A stretch of 64,000 nucleotides of DNA from Larix kaempferi (GCA_027924585.1 BSBM01000486.1:44634501-44698500), one strand, 5' to 3'; shown: positions 47,470-58,421, counted from the stretch's first letter. The notes: generated from the sequence alone by a model not told the origin. A program made the numbers and translations.

Positions 47470-47897
47470 TGAAAGTTGTCTTTTAACTGCCGAGGTCTGG
47501 CTGGTCCCCATAAAAAATCAGCACTCCGTAGAGTGGTATCTCTTGAACACCCTGATATCATTCTACTTCAAGAAACTTTGGGTGTTGGCGAGGTTATTAA
47601 ATCATTACTAGAAAGTTGGTTTGGTGGCTGGTCCTTTGCTACCTTGCATGCTCGTGTCCGGTTTGGCGGTCAATCTATTGGTTGGAACACAAGAACGGTG
47701 TTGTGTCATAACCTGTGGAGGATGGAATCTGCCTTGGGAATGTCCTGCTTGTCTCTTGATTTTGGTGAACTTTTCACTGTGGTAAATGTTTATGGTCCAT
47801 ATTTGAACCGGATCCCTTTCTGGGATTCTCTTCTCTCACATCCCTTGTTACAGGAAGGAAACCTTATCCTTGGAGGTGATTTGAATTTTTCACTTGG
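47470..47897 (+). pseudogene. LINE2 ORF2, 5' part: AP-type endonuclease, cut by Gypsy-E
   Basis: The ORF1 stop and this ATG overlap (TAATG, 47,467-47,471). A small deletion just after the ATG shifts the frame before SFNCRGLAGPHKKSALRRVV. Endonuclease motifs: PDIILLQET, VVNVYGPYLNRIPFWDSL and GGDLNFSLG, where the Gypsy-E LTR begins. The reading frame resumes at 58,422 with PAEVWGS, the same join LINE1 has intact (FSLGQVEVWG). Confidence 0.93.
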
Positions 47898-48613
47898 TGT
47901 TGGCCCGGTTTTGCAACCAGGCTTAGTGCTATGGGCACCTGCTAACTAGTAGCAGCAGTTTCAATAGAATTAAACAAGAAACTAATATAAACAAAACTAA
48001 TCATGGATCTATGCAAGAATATAAGCAAATAATAAAAACAAGAACAAGAAAATGTGAAAGAATAATTTTCTATTTAAAAATGGGGCAAGCTAATGCTTGC
48101 AATAGTAATACCTTCAATGGTGAAGGTTGATGTAGAGCAACTCCCAAGATAAGTAGCTCCAAGCTCCAAGAGGTCTCCTTCTCCAAGGTTGCTTATAATG
48201 GCCAAAATGCTCAAGGGAGATTTCGGCAGCATGAGGATGAGATAATGGATGGATGTGAAATGAGGAGCCCCTACCACCTTTTTATAGGTTTTGGTGGTGG
48301 GGAATACCATTTGTGGTTTTGTGGAAACCAAATGGTATCGACCAACATGGTTTAGGTACTTTTCCCTCCTTTTTCCTTTTTTTGAATAAAATTAATATTT
48401 TAATTCCCTTTTTAATATTTTTGGGAATTTGGACCCTTTTTGAGGGTTTTTTATGCTTTTCAGGAAAAATAATATTTTTGAGTGGGAAAAAGGGGTGTAC
48501 TAAGGTCTTTTGGTGACCTTTTGTTGGTTTCAGAGGCTCAGATGGTGGAAAAGTGGACAAATGGGTCATGTGAATAAGGGAATGAGCTAGTGAGCACTTT
48601 TTAGGTGTTAACA
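47898..48613 (-). repeat. 3' LTR of Gypsy-E (716 bp)
   Basis: TGTTGGCCCGG...GTGTTAACA, aligned without gaps to 57,701-58,416. Confidence 0.97.
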
Positions 48614-48628
48614 GATTGCCCCCTGATG
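48614..48628 (-). other. Polypurine tract of Gypsy-E
   Basis: Minus-strand CATCAGGGGGCAATC immediately before the LTR start TGTTAACACC, a junction typical of plant gypsy elements. Confidence 0.8.
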
Positions 48629-48913
48629 TGTGAGGGCAGGAGCTCATCGTATGGCCGATAGACATCATAGTTCTTTTGTCTTTTTTCTGGGGTTTAGGGA
48701 GAGAAGAGACCGGTTGGAGACTGGAGCCACGGCCCTTGTAAGCTGCAAAAACAAAAAATATTACATGGCCTCAATATGAATGAGGTATAATCTCTGATAC
48801 TGGACGAGGCGGGCATTCCCATGCTCGTATCAAGACATATACATAACAATTAGTCCCAAGAAGGGGGATCTAATACATAAAGAATCTACTGGTACATCAT
48901 AATGGTCCAGGGG

Positions 48914-49837
48914 GGACATTATTTTGGCATATACTCCTGATCATAACTGATCTCAATAACCGATACACTAGAATAAATGATGAACTGTTGGAACTGAAGG
49001 TGTCCAACATCTGTAGGGACGTAATGACTATGAGCCATGTCTGGGAAGTATCTGTAACTGTATACTCGAGGGAGTATAAAACTAGGGTACATCTGAATAC
49101 TGTCTCCATACGCAACCCGGATATCTATAGGAACAGTGTAACTGGTTGTATCCATAGGTAGACTCTCAAATGTGGAGGAGTCAAAAGGTATCCGGGGTCT
49201 TCGACTAATAAGTGAACGAACCGATGCCCTGTGCGAGTCTCAACGATGCGATCAAGGTGTTGAATTCGAGCATGCGAGAAACAACCATTTGGAGAGGCAC
49301 TGAGGACTCTTCTCGAAATGATTCCTAGGCACTCATCATAAATGGTGATGAGTCCAAGACACAGGGACCTCTAGGTCTATCCTCTGGAATAAATTTGGTT
49401 GCCGTCGATAGAGGGAGACCAGCAACTAACAAGGCAATGATGTTTCCTTGATAGGAGCGCAAGGTGTAGAACTGAAGTGTGGTAGTACTGATGGTAGGAC
49501 TGACATACTTGTGGGGATGGGAAGTAACTGGGGTCATATAGTGGGTAGACTCGAACTTCCTTTGTTCAGAGCATGATGATATGGTTGACCTGGCAGCGTA
49601 GGGAACTGACTTGTAGGTGAGGGGATCATTGCTTTGATTGACTGAATGGTATATATTGACTCTGGGGGGGGAGGACGAGTTGATAGGTGCTGTCGAGGGA
49701 TTTTCAAGGTGACGTACTGCAGAATACTCTGAACAAAGGCGACCAATCATGGGGAAGCTGTCATATGAGTAGATGTGATCTGTCGTGGCGCCAAGAGGCA
49801 CCATTGGGTCCTTCTTCGTAGTTTTAATGAGCTCCAA
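48914..49837 (-). other. Possible accessory coding region of Gypsy-E, product unknown
   Basis: Two minus-strand open frames follow each other: 49,325-49,837 (170 codons; serine/threonine-rich, then LQFYTLRSYQGNIIALLVAG) and 48,919-49,155 (78 codons; FILPRVYSYRYFPDMAHSHY). They are in different frames. Amino-acid composition looks protein-like rather than random, but no family is recognised and no conserved catalytic motif is visible. It sits between the gag-protease region and the 3' LTR, where some plant LTR elements carry extra frames. The alternative is chance openness in trailer sequence. 48,629-48,913 and 49,838-50,389 hold nothing recognisable. Confidence 0.3.
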
Positions 49838-50389
49838 GAAGGGATAAAAGTGTGCTCTGAGATGGTACTGTCCTGTGGATTTGTGAGCCCAGGACTGTTC
49901 GTGCTCATTGGTGCTTTCATTTTTAAGGAGTCTGAAAGCGATAAGAAGACTCTGCAGTGGTTATTACTACTGTCCTGTTTGTTTTACGAGCCCAGGATGG
50001 TGATTGCTTGTGGTCACTTTCATGTTTAGAGAGTCTGAAAGCGGTAAGGAGACTCCATCGGTGTTTCTTTTTCGTAAGTTTAGTCTCCAAGGCCCGAAAA
50101 AGCATAAAATGATGTAGATGGAGAACTCTTCTAGCCGATGTGACTAGAGTATACCTTTTTCGTAATTAGTCTACAAGGTCCAAAAAAGGGGTAAACTTAT
50201 ACCAGGTAGACGCCCTTTCAGATACGTTTAACGAGCATGAAAGGAAGCAAGGTTGCTCGGCAATCTTTTCATTGTTTTAGGAGTCAGAAAAGAGCTTAAC
50301 AGAAACTCCCTAAGTGCCTTTTTCGTAAAAGGGGTTGCTCGGCCCGAAAAAGGGATAAAATTATACCGAACAAAAATGGATAGATGGGA

Positions 50390-51070
50390 GCGAGAAAATG
50401 TCTCAAGCGTCATCATGTGTGCGGGATACTGGATCCGGTGACATAAAGATTGTCAAAAGGGGGCTGCGGTTTTGTGGCCCGCAAACCGAGGCAATGAGAG
50501 GGCATTTTGAAAAAATGGTCGAAAAGTATGGGCATGAGAGCGAGAAATGATCTCAAGCATCATCACAAGCGCGGAAAACTGAATCCGACGATATAAGACT
50601 CGTTAAAAAATGGAGAACGACGGATGTGGCATGCAAACCGAGGCGATGAGAGGGCATTTTGAAAAAATGGCCGAAAAGTATGGGCGTGAGAGCGAGAAAT
50701 GATCTCAAGCATCATCACAAGCGCGGGAAACTGAATCTGGCGATATAAAGATGGTCCACCACGGAGAACGACGGATGTGGCATGCAAACCGAGGTGACGA
50801 GGGGGGCATGGAAAAAATGCCCAAAAACTATGGAGGTGAGAGTGAGAAATGATCTCAAGCATCATCACGAACACTGAAAACTGGATCCAGCGATATAAAG
50901 ATGGTTGACCACGGAGAACGGCGGATGTGGCACGCAAACCGAGGCGACGAGGGGGCATGGAAAAAATGCCCAAAAAATATGGGGGTGAGAGCGAGAAATG
51001 ATCTCAAGCATCATCACGAGCACGGAAAACTGAATCCGGCAGTGCAAATGGTGCGAAAAAACGGAGGTCA
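50390..51070. repeat. 149-bp tandem array in the Gypsy-E trailer, about 4.5 copies
   Basis: Each unit begins GAGCGAGAAATGATCTCAAG, then CATCATCAC, CTGAATCCGGCGATATAAAG, ATGGTGAACC-like spacer, GGATGTGGCATGCAAACCGA and a GAAAAAATGSCCRAAAA end. Unit starts are near 50,390 (most diverged), 50,540, 50,691, 50,841 and 50,990 (partial). The repeat-generated frames 50,563-50,973 and 50,865-51,071 (minus) are not genes. 51,071-51,542 shows nothing further. Confidence 0.92.
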
Positions 51071-51542
51071 TAAGGACTCCGGAATGGTCAAAGCAAATAA
51101 CTAGGTTAAAAAATTGCTACAAATAAAGGTGAGCCCACCAAGCCAATGATGCAGTGGTGGGGAGAAATGATGACCCGCGGGGGGAAATACTATCTGCATA
51201 AAATCAACTCAAATATACAAGTGACACGTGACCTCAAAAATGGTTGAGATCACGAATATGAAAAAGTGAGCAGGGTTAATGACCTGCCCCCATGCTATGT
51301 GCATGGGGTTTGTGATTGTGGATCACATATGTGTTGGTTTGAACGATGGGCTCATTGAGGTGTTGAGATAGAGATGATGGGGAAGGTTCAAAATGATTGA
51401 TCATGCCCCCTATCCCGGGGTCGAGGTAATCTATTATGCCCCCTAACTCAGAGGTGTCAATGTGGTGCAGATGTTGTCTCAGAGAGAGATCAATAGGGCA
51501 TTGAGCAACTGCTAACAGGGTGTTATACCATGAGGCTGTGGG

Positions 51543-54240
51543 CTATGGTGGCATATTGAAGTGATGATATGATGATGGGGGATTCCCTTTGTGGGGTGGA
51601 TGCCCCCAGTATCTCCGACGAGAATCACGACGATGATGAGTAAGCAAGGTTTTGGGCCTGCCCCCATGTTGTGGACATGTGGTTTCCTCGTCGATTTGAA
51701 AGGGTTGAACATGTGTGTCTAAGGGATCAATTGAAGGGGCCGACCGGACAGAGGGGTATCCAAGGGAAACCGTGTAAATGGTGTTAATCTCTCCGGATGA
51801 GGATGATGCGGGAGGGTAGATCTCCTCGATAGTAGGGGGTGCCGTCTCAAGGTCCAAATTGTTCATCTCGTAGAGGGCTGCTCTGTAATCTGGGATGTCA
51901 GGACAGTTATGGGAGTAGTGGCCGTAAATACCGCATATCGCATATGGGTGGTTGGTACACAGTGATTTATCACGAGGCATGGGGTTTGGATCTAGTTTGA
52001 ACACCGAGATGTTGGGGTCGTCATCCAACATTTGCATGTGTTCCTACAATGCAGGTAACTGCGGACACTGATGTGTTGGATGGCCTAACTCATCACACAG
52101 CAAGCATTTTGGAGGAGCACGGAATACGGGGGCAGGTTTAACCGCCTTGGGTGGGGGTACCGCAGTGTATGGTTGTGGGCCTCTTCCCCCAATGGGCCTG
52201 ATGAGTGGAGGTGGATTCGTCGATGACGAAGGAGTAGTGATACCGGGAGGTGGTTAGGTAGAAGTGACGATGGGTTGCACCGGCTGCAGGATGACATTTG
52301 GTGTCGGCGGGGGAATGGGAGGTGAAATATACCACACGGGTAATCCCAATGTTAACCCGGGGAGGCTGAGGGTAGCCATAACCGAGGCGCTTACTACACC
52401 CGAAGGAGGAAATAGAAAGGGGATTGTGTGGATGGGTGTAACCCCAATGTGACTAAGGACCAATGGTGGTTTGGGTAACAAAGGTGGTTGATTACCGGGT
52501 GTTGGTGTATTCTTTGAAAGAGTACAGAGGTTCGCAACGTGGGTCTCCAGTGACAGTGGTGGAATGGCCTGGAATGTAGAGGTCATCGGCGCCTTGGAGT
52601 AAAGTCTAGGTCCTACTGAGGAAATGAATGAGGTAGTTGTACCACAAACAGGTTGTTCAACCATGGGGAGAACATTTTCAGGTGTGGCGGGGGCCTTGGG
52701 ATCGTAATAGGTGAGCTGGTCGACCTTGACCACGCGTCCCTCATGGGGGAACTGCATGGTGCGAAATACGGATGAGGCAACAGACCGCATGGCATACATG
52801 TAGCTGCGACCAAGTAAAAGGTTATAGTCTAGTTGGGCATTGATGACCTCAATGTCAATGAGGACGGTTTTACCCACCAGCTGGACGGGGACATTAGCTA
52901 ATAGACCTTGGGGTTGTGCCGAACGGCCGTCATAGGCTCGCAATGCAGTGGTGGACTGCTGGAGAGTAGGGGATCCCAACTTCTGCCAAATGAAAGTGGA
53001 CATGACGCATGTAGAGTCCCCTTCATCGATAATGCACCGATGGATAACAAGATTCTGAACAGAAACGGAAACTTGGAATGCTAAAGAGGAAGGCAGGCGT
53101 GGTTCAGACTGGTCTGAATCGAATGCGATGAGCTGTGAATCATTGGGGTCAATGGCGCCAATGGCAGAGAGCAAAGTTTTGCGCTTCGAAGGACAGTTTT
53201 TCAAAACTTCTAAAGCAGACATGGCTGCAGGAGACTGGGCTAAGTCATCGACAATGTTGTAATTCAACGCAGCGCGAACATTGGGATTACTGTTGATGCG
53301 ACGAAGTGGGAAGCGAGGTGCTTTGGAAGCGCCATCAAGTGGAGCCGGAGGTATACATAACGTTTGATCTGTGGGATTAAGGTTAGTGTTCTTGTCGGCG
53401 GGAGGGGCTTCAGAAGTGGAGCCATATTGGTTCTGACGGGTTTGGAGGTTGGCATCGGCGGTTGACATCATCAACAAGTGGTGAGTACCTGAATCAAACA
53501 TGGGTTGATCAGGGGCTGCATAAGTGATCTGCTGTGGTGGCACGTTGCCCTGAGGGGGGGATAACGGCTGAGTGTTCACTACACCCTGGTTCGGAAAGGG
53601 GTTTTGCAGCACCAAGGGTTGATGTTGAGGTGGTGGAGGGTTGGGTGGCGGCTGAGGAGCCGCTTGCCCTTGACGATGGGCATCGTCGGTCCAGAGTTGC
53701 CGAGCTCGCTCCAAATGTGGGAAAGAATGCGTGTAATGACCATAAACCCCGCAGATAGAACAAGGGTGGTTTGTTCTGAGGTTATTATTTCTAGGCTTCT
53801 TAGGATTCCAATCCGAATTGCGGTTGGGAGGAGCAGCATTGTTATTCTGCGGAGGATTGGGAGGTGGAGGACCTTGCTGATGTTGTTGGTTATTGCCACG
53901 GTTACGACCTCTACCACGGTTCTGTTGCGCACCTTGGTTGCGCTGGTTGTTTTGGTTCTGGGGCTGGTTGTGCTGTGTGTACACTTGCCCTTGAGCAGTG
54001 GGAGGATTTTGGTTCGCCGCAGGTGCGGGAGCAGGTTGTGGTGGATAATAAGCCTGTGGGGCTGGAGGTGGTCCATTGACCTGCTGGGGTTGTTGGTAAC
54101 CCTAAGCTATTGGAGGTGTTGGGTTAGCTACCACAGCTTGCTGTGGGTAGTATACTGGTTGAGGTACAGCTGGGGGGGCGTATGCAGATGGTGCATGACC
54201 AAACACTGAGGTGGACATGAAGGTCCATGGGTATGGTGGT
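51543..54240 (-). pseudogene. Gypsy-E zinc-knuckle and protease region (three knuckles, two internal stops)
   Basis: In the frame of 53,984 the region starts after a frameshift from gag near 54,240 (HAPSAYAPPAVPQP), passes a TAG near 54,105 and enters a glutamine/asparagine/proline-rich stretch. A first knuckle CSICGVYGHYTHSF follows, with its last cysteine changed. The retropepsin-like protease has IIDEGDSTCVMS (residue 318 on in the 576-codon piece) and NLLLGRSYMYAM. A TAA (52,254) ends that piece, but the same frame goes on through PPPGITTP to a second, intact knuckle CLLCDELGHPTHQC. It then passes a TAG (near 52,040) to a third knuckle (51,543-52,037; YAICGIYGHYSHNC, first cysteine changed). 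The stops sit where CAA or CAG is plausible. Gag-type knuckles bind the packaged RNA; the protease would process gag. Confidence 0.8.
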
Positions 54241-55691
54241 GATGTGCCATGGGAGCATATGAACTGGTTGCTCTAGACTGAGATGTAGCCCGCGAAAGGT
54301 CGGGACCATGGCTAGGATGTGCAATGGAAAAGGGTTGGGGATGCGAGGCCATACGACCAATGATGCCATCAGCGGCATGGGATGCCCCCGGCGCATCATG
54401 TTGGGATGACTCACCCCGAGGGGGGTCCGGTATAATGGTATACAGATAACCCGACTGGGCGTAAATGAGATCAAACTGTTGGGCTTTGAGGATGGCCTCT
54501 TCTTCAGACTGGGGTCTTTTGGATGCCACGTCCTTCGCAATGAGAGGGAGAAGGGATTTTAGAAACCAATCTAGGAAGATACGGTCGTCTAACTTAATTT
54601 TGCAGAGGCTTCGGCGTCGACGCCACTCATGAATGTGGTCAATGATGTGGGTGGTTGTGTTCTGTCTGCAAGACAGTAGGATCTCGATGCCCGCATCATA
54701 GCGGACAGGTAACTGAAAGAACTGCAGGAAGGTCGAGGCAAGGGAGGTAAAGGTGGCATGCATCCCATGGGGCTGCTCGATATACCACTTGGTTGCAGAG
54801 CTAGTGAAGGTGCGTTGTAACAGACGGAGGCGAACAGAGTCGTCCACTATGGAGTTGGAGGAACACCATAGATGGAAGGACATAATATGGTTCTGGGGGT
54901 CATCACCTGCCTTGCCCTCAAACTTAGGGATGTCGGAGGGGAGTTTGGTGGGCATGTGAGGCCACGCAGGATCGTGTCTGATAGGATCATTGGTGAGCCT
55001 GGCTAAGTCTGGCAAGTTCAGACTTGCCATGTACGGTAAGCTAGCAGATGTGGTGACTGGGACTTGGACATGCCTAGTCATGGTGGTATGATGTAGGGGT
55101 CTAGTAACGCCTAAAGGTATGCTAGGGATTAAAGGTATATGTCCTCTAATAGGTGTGGTCTGGTGTGGGCCAGTGCTTCCAAGTGCAACATGGGTTACAC
55201 TTGGGTTAGGAATAGTAGTGGCGATTCCTGGAATCTGGGTTGTGGGAATCAGAGGGGGTGTGACCCCCATGTTGGGCATACCCATAATAGGTGGTGGCCC
55301 TGTGTGGGGGATTCCTATAACAGGCGGTGGCCCTGTGTTGGGCATTCCTAAATGTGGAGTGTCCGCCATATTAGGCATACCTAGGGGGGTAGGTGTTGCC
55401 ATGGATGGCACTGCAGTAGAAGGGTCTGTAGACGTCTCTCCTATGGTGCTGGTAAAGAGTGGATCAAATGGTGTTCCAGACACAATGTTGGTTGGGAATA
55501 ACGCAGTGGGGTTTTCGGATTCTGCCTCAGAATCAGAAGTGAAGTGAGGCGTGTCAGAATCGGATGACTGTCTAGTTGACCGACGATGTGTCGAGTCAAG
55601 AGATAAGGCTCGGCGTCTGTGACATGGTGAGCCAAGTAGACTGAACTCTGGGAGTTCGCCCTGTAGACGACGAGAACGTCTAAAATTCTCA
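54128..55691 (-). pseudogene. Gypsy-E gag (Retrotrans_gag family), frameshifted at its end
   Basis: The open frame extends upstream of 55,483 to about 55,691 as ENFRRSRRLQGELPEFSLLG, without an ATG at the expected place (ATTGAG where ATGGAG is likely), so the start seems lost. The N-terminal third has a GMPN.GPPP-type repeat (LGMPNTGPPPVIGIPHTGPP). The capsid core follows: PKFEGKAGDDPQNHIMSFHL, LRLLQRTFTSSATKWY, FLQFFQLP, and EWRRRRSLCKIKLDDRIFLD. Frame is lost at about 54,240 (MAHHHHTHG), where the adjacent frame continues the protein. Confidence 0.85.
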
Positions 55692-57130
55692 ATGGTGAGA
55701 AAATAAGTTTTTATGAAAAAATCTGTATGTGTAAAATGGTAATATATGAAAAACTCAAAACCCTAATGCAACCAAGGGTGCAAGAAGGGGAGTAAAAATG
55801 AAGGCTCTTAGGCCAAAAAATCAACCTCAAAAAAGGCACTTATTCTAGCAGCTGTGCTACAATAAGTGGAGGGATGCAACAAATGGTCAGAGTACCAACA
55901 TGCAAACAACTTCTAGAAAAAATAGGTGTAACTAGACCAAAGGTGGGTTGAATCATGCAAACACCTAACTAAAAGTATTGTGAATCAACAAACTATATTC
56001 TCTGCAAGGTGATGAAATCCAAGTCAGACAATATTGAGTGTTAAGTCCACGGCTAGATATCCCCCTACCGGGAGGGACACCGGGTAATCAATCCTAAAGA
56101 ATGGCTACTAGGATACTCCGTTCATGATGCGTCGAGAAAAGGTAAATTTGTCGTTTGGTCCTTTACCGCAATACCACCATACAGGGATATCCCGAGAACT
56201 GCGAATGGTAGCCCTTCGGTTACTGAATGGATTTCGGTATTCCACTCAGGCTTCCGGAACCATCCTCGCGACTTCAACCCTCCTAGGGGAGAGGCCTTCC
56301 CACAAACCGGTTGTGACCGCGCCAATAAATACTAAGAGATGTTAGCTCCCTAAAGGACAACAACTATGTCTCAGATGTAAGAACTGAGGGGTGTTATTGG
56401 AACACCTATCCCCTCAATACTACCTAGCTACAAAGTTCTTTTAGTGTTCCCCAAGTGGGGTTAAAAGTGGGTTGAATTTAGGGTAAGTTTTAAGGCTCAG
56501 TTTAAAATTAGTGTTTGATTGGGTGCACGTGTGGTATTTTAAACTGAAATTGAAAAAAGGAAATGCTAAGTATTTCAAAAAACAAAGGATCTTTTGAAAA
56601 CAAAAGCAAATTTTATGACTTTTTCAATCAATGGAAATTAAATGCTTTTCAAGGACTGTTCAAAAAATGAAGGATCTTTCAAATAGGAAAGTAAATAATA
56701 AACTTCTTTTCGAAATAAATGGATTTCATTTTCAATAATTGCTATGGGAAAAATATTAAAGAAGCAAACAGCAAAAAATTTTAAATCTAGATAAAATGCA
56801 ACAATAGATCCTTCTTTCAATTGATGAAAATTTTTAAAAAGACTTCTTTCACATGTGCATTCTAAATAGTCAAAATTTTCCTATGGCTGTAAACAATGCT
56901 GGAATTTTAATACTAGAAAATATGGGCCAAAATGGGTGAACTGAAGTGATAAATAAAACTAAAATAAAAGATTAGATAAATTTCTATTAAAAATTTCTTA
57001 AATCTAATAGCATATTTGGATTCCTTGATCGACAACACCCAATTTGAAAAAAAAAATCGTTTCAAACGGAGTTCGGGAGAGGGAGATATGGTCGTTTGAA
57101 AATTGAGCCGCACGGCCAAAAAATCACATC
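55692..57130 (-). other. Gypsy-E leader, no gene recognised
   Basis: Lies between the primer-site side and gag. 56,060-56,330 is GC-richer and more complex than its surroundings, with no recognisable product; frames of 67-73 codons on both strands there overlap one another. Confidence 0.5.
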
Positions 57131-57490
57131 GCGGGTTTCGGGCTAAAAGTCGCGATGGGCATCGCGGGTTTTGACAGAAAAGCCGCGATGGACCGCGCGG
57201 GTTTTAACAGAAAATCCGTGATGGGCCGCGCGGGTTTCTGTCGCACAGTCGCGATGGACAACGCGGTTTTTAGCCGCGAAGCCGCGATGTGCAGCGCGGT
57301 ATTTTGGCGCACAGTCGCGATGAGCCGCGCGGAAAATGACCGCGAAGCCGTGCTGTGCAGCACGGAAATAGGCCGCGAAGCCGCGGGGAACCGCACGGAA
57401 AAAAGCTGAAAATCCGTGAGGAACCATGCGGAAAAAATCCCAAAAGCCGCGATGGACGGCGCGACTGTCAGGCTAAAAACCGCGAGGCGA
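57131..57490. repeat. 33-bp GC-rich minisatellite in the Gypsy-E leader, about ten copies
   Basis: Units such as CGCGGGTTTTGACAGAAAAG-CCGCGATGGACCG repeat at exactly 33 bp from about 57,131 to 57,393, then less regularly to 57,490. The period is a multiple of three and the unit lacks stops in several frames, giving 11-residue peptide repeats on both strands. It is strongly GC-rich in an AT-rich setting. Confidence 0.92.
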
Positions 57491-57680
57491 AAGCCATGCA
57501 CAGATTGCGAAAAACGAACCCGAAAATTGATAATTCCGGGCTGTTAATGGCAATAGATGGGGCCAAAAACTAGAGCAGCAATGGATCTGCTGTCTAGGAT
57601 GGCAGATCTATGGATCTAAAGGCTAAAAACTAATAAAAAATTAAGATTGAAAGCAAAACTTGAGATCTATTATTCAAAGC

Positions 57681-57694
57681 CAGCGTAGTCGCCA
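57681..57694 (-). other. Primer-binding site of Gypsy-E
   Basis: Minus-strand TGGCGACTACGCTG, six bases inside the 5' LTR. TGGCGACTC-type sites are known in plant gypsy elements; I believe they pair with an Arg tRNA, but I have not checked this. Confidence 0.65.
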
Positions 57695-57700
57695 AAAAAC

Positions 57701-58416
57701 TGTTGGTCCGGTTTTGCAACCAGGCTTAGTGCTATGGGCACCTGCTAACTAGTAGCAACAGTTTCAATAGAATTAAACAAGAAACTAATCTAAACAAAAC
57801 TAATCATGGATCTATGCAAGAATATAAGCAAATAATAAAAACAAGAACAAGAAAATGTGAAAGAATAATTTTCTATTTAAAAATGGGGCAAGCTAATGCT
57901 TGCAATAGTAATACCTTCAATGGTGAAGGTTGATGTAGAGCAACTCCCAAGATAAGTAGCTCCAAGCTCCAAGAGGTCCCCTTCTCCAAGGTTGCTTATA
58001 ATGGCCAAAATGCTCAAGGGAGATTTCGGCAGCATGAGGATGAGATAATGGATGGATGTGAAATGAGGAGCCCCTACCACCTTTTTATAGGTTTTGGTGG
58101 TGGGGAATACCATTTGTGGTTTTGTGGAAACCAAATGGTATCGACCAACATGGTTTAGGTACTTTTCCCTCCTTTTTCCTTTTTTTGAATAAAATTAATA
58201 TTTTAATTCCCTTTTTAATATTTTTGGGAATTTGGACCCTTTTTGAGGGTTTTTTATGCTTTTCAGGAAAAATAATATTTTTGAGTGGGAAAAAGGGGTG
58301 TACTAAGGTCTTTTGGTGACCTTTTGTTGGTTTCAGAGGCTCAGATGGTGGAAAAGTGGACAAATGGGACATGTGAATAAGGGAATGAGCTAGTGAGCAC
58401 TTTTTAGGTGTTAACA
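57701..58416 (-). repeat. 5' LTR of Gypsy-E (716 bp)
   Basis: TGTTGGTCCGG...GTGTTAACA; five substitutions against the 3' LTR and no gap. Confidence 0.97.
58082..58089 (-). promoter_or_regulatory. TATA box in the Gypsy-E 5' LTR
   Basis: Minus-strand CTATAAAAAGG, about 330 bp into the LTR; the same box lies at 48,279-48,286 in the 3' LTR. Confidence 0.6.
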
Positions 58417-58421
58417 CTTGG

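Larger units (their letters stand above)
47898..58416 (-). mobile_element. Gypsy-E: young gypsy-type element with gag and protease only, 10,519 bp
   Basis: Perfect 5-bp target duplication CTTGG (47,893-47,897 and 58,417-58,421), two 716-bp LTRs with five differences by eye, a primer site (TGGCGACTACGCTG, minus) and a polypurine tract (CATCAGGGGGCAATC, minus). The interior of 9.1 kb encodes gag, CCHC knuckles and a retropepsin-like protease. No RT, RNase H or integrase motif is visible, so polymerase must come from another element. Long non-coding leader and trailer carry tandem arrays. The combination recalls LARD and TR-GAG elements. It is the youngest insertion in the window. Confidence 0.93.

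Noticed and set aside
50563-51071. 136- and 68-codon minus-strand frames
   Set aside because: They track the 149-bp tandem unit and repeat the same peptide; no independent evidence of coding.
53604-54209. 201-codon plus-strand frame
   Set aside because: Antisense shadow of the Gypsy-E gag and knuckle region, which has recognisable protein motifs on the minus strand.
57131-57490. CRISPR-like appearance of a 33-bp repeat array
   Set aside because: Units are contiguous, with no unique spacers, in a plant retroelement leader; it is a minisatellite.
57124-57573. Overlapping open frames of 72-125 codons on both strands
   Set aside because: Produced by the 33-bp periodicity; the repeated 11-residue translation has no start context or family resemblance.
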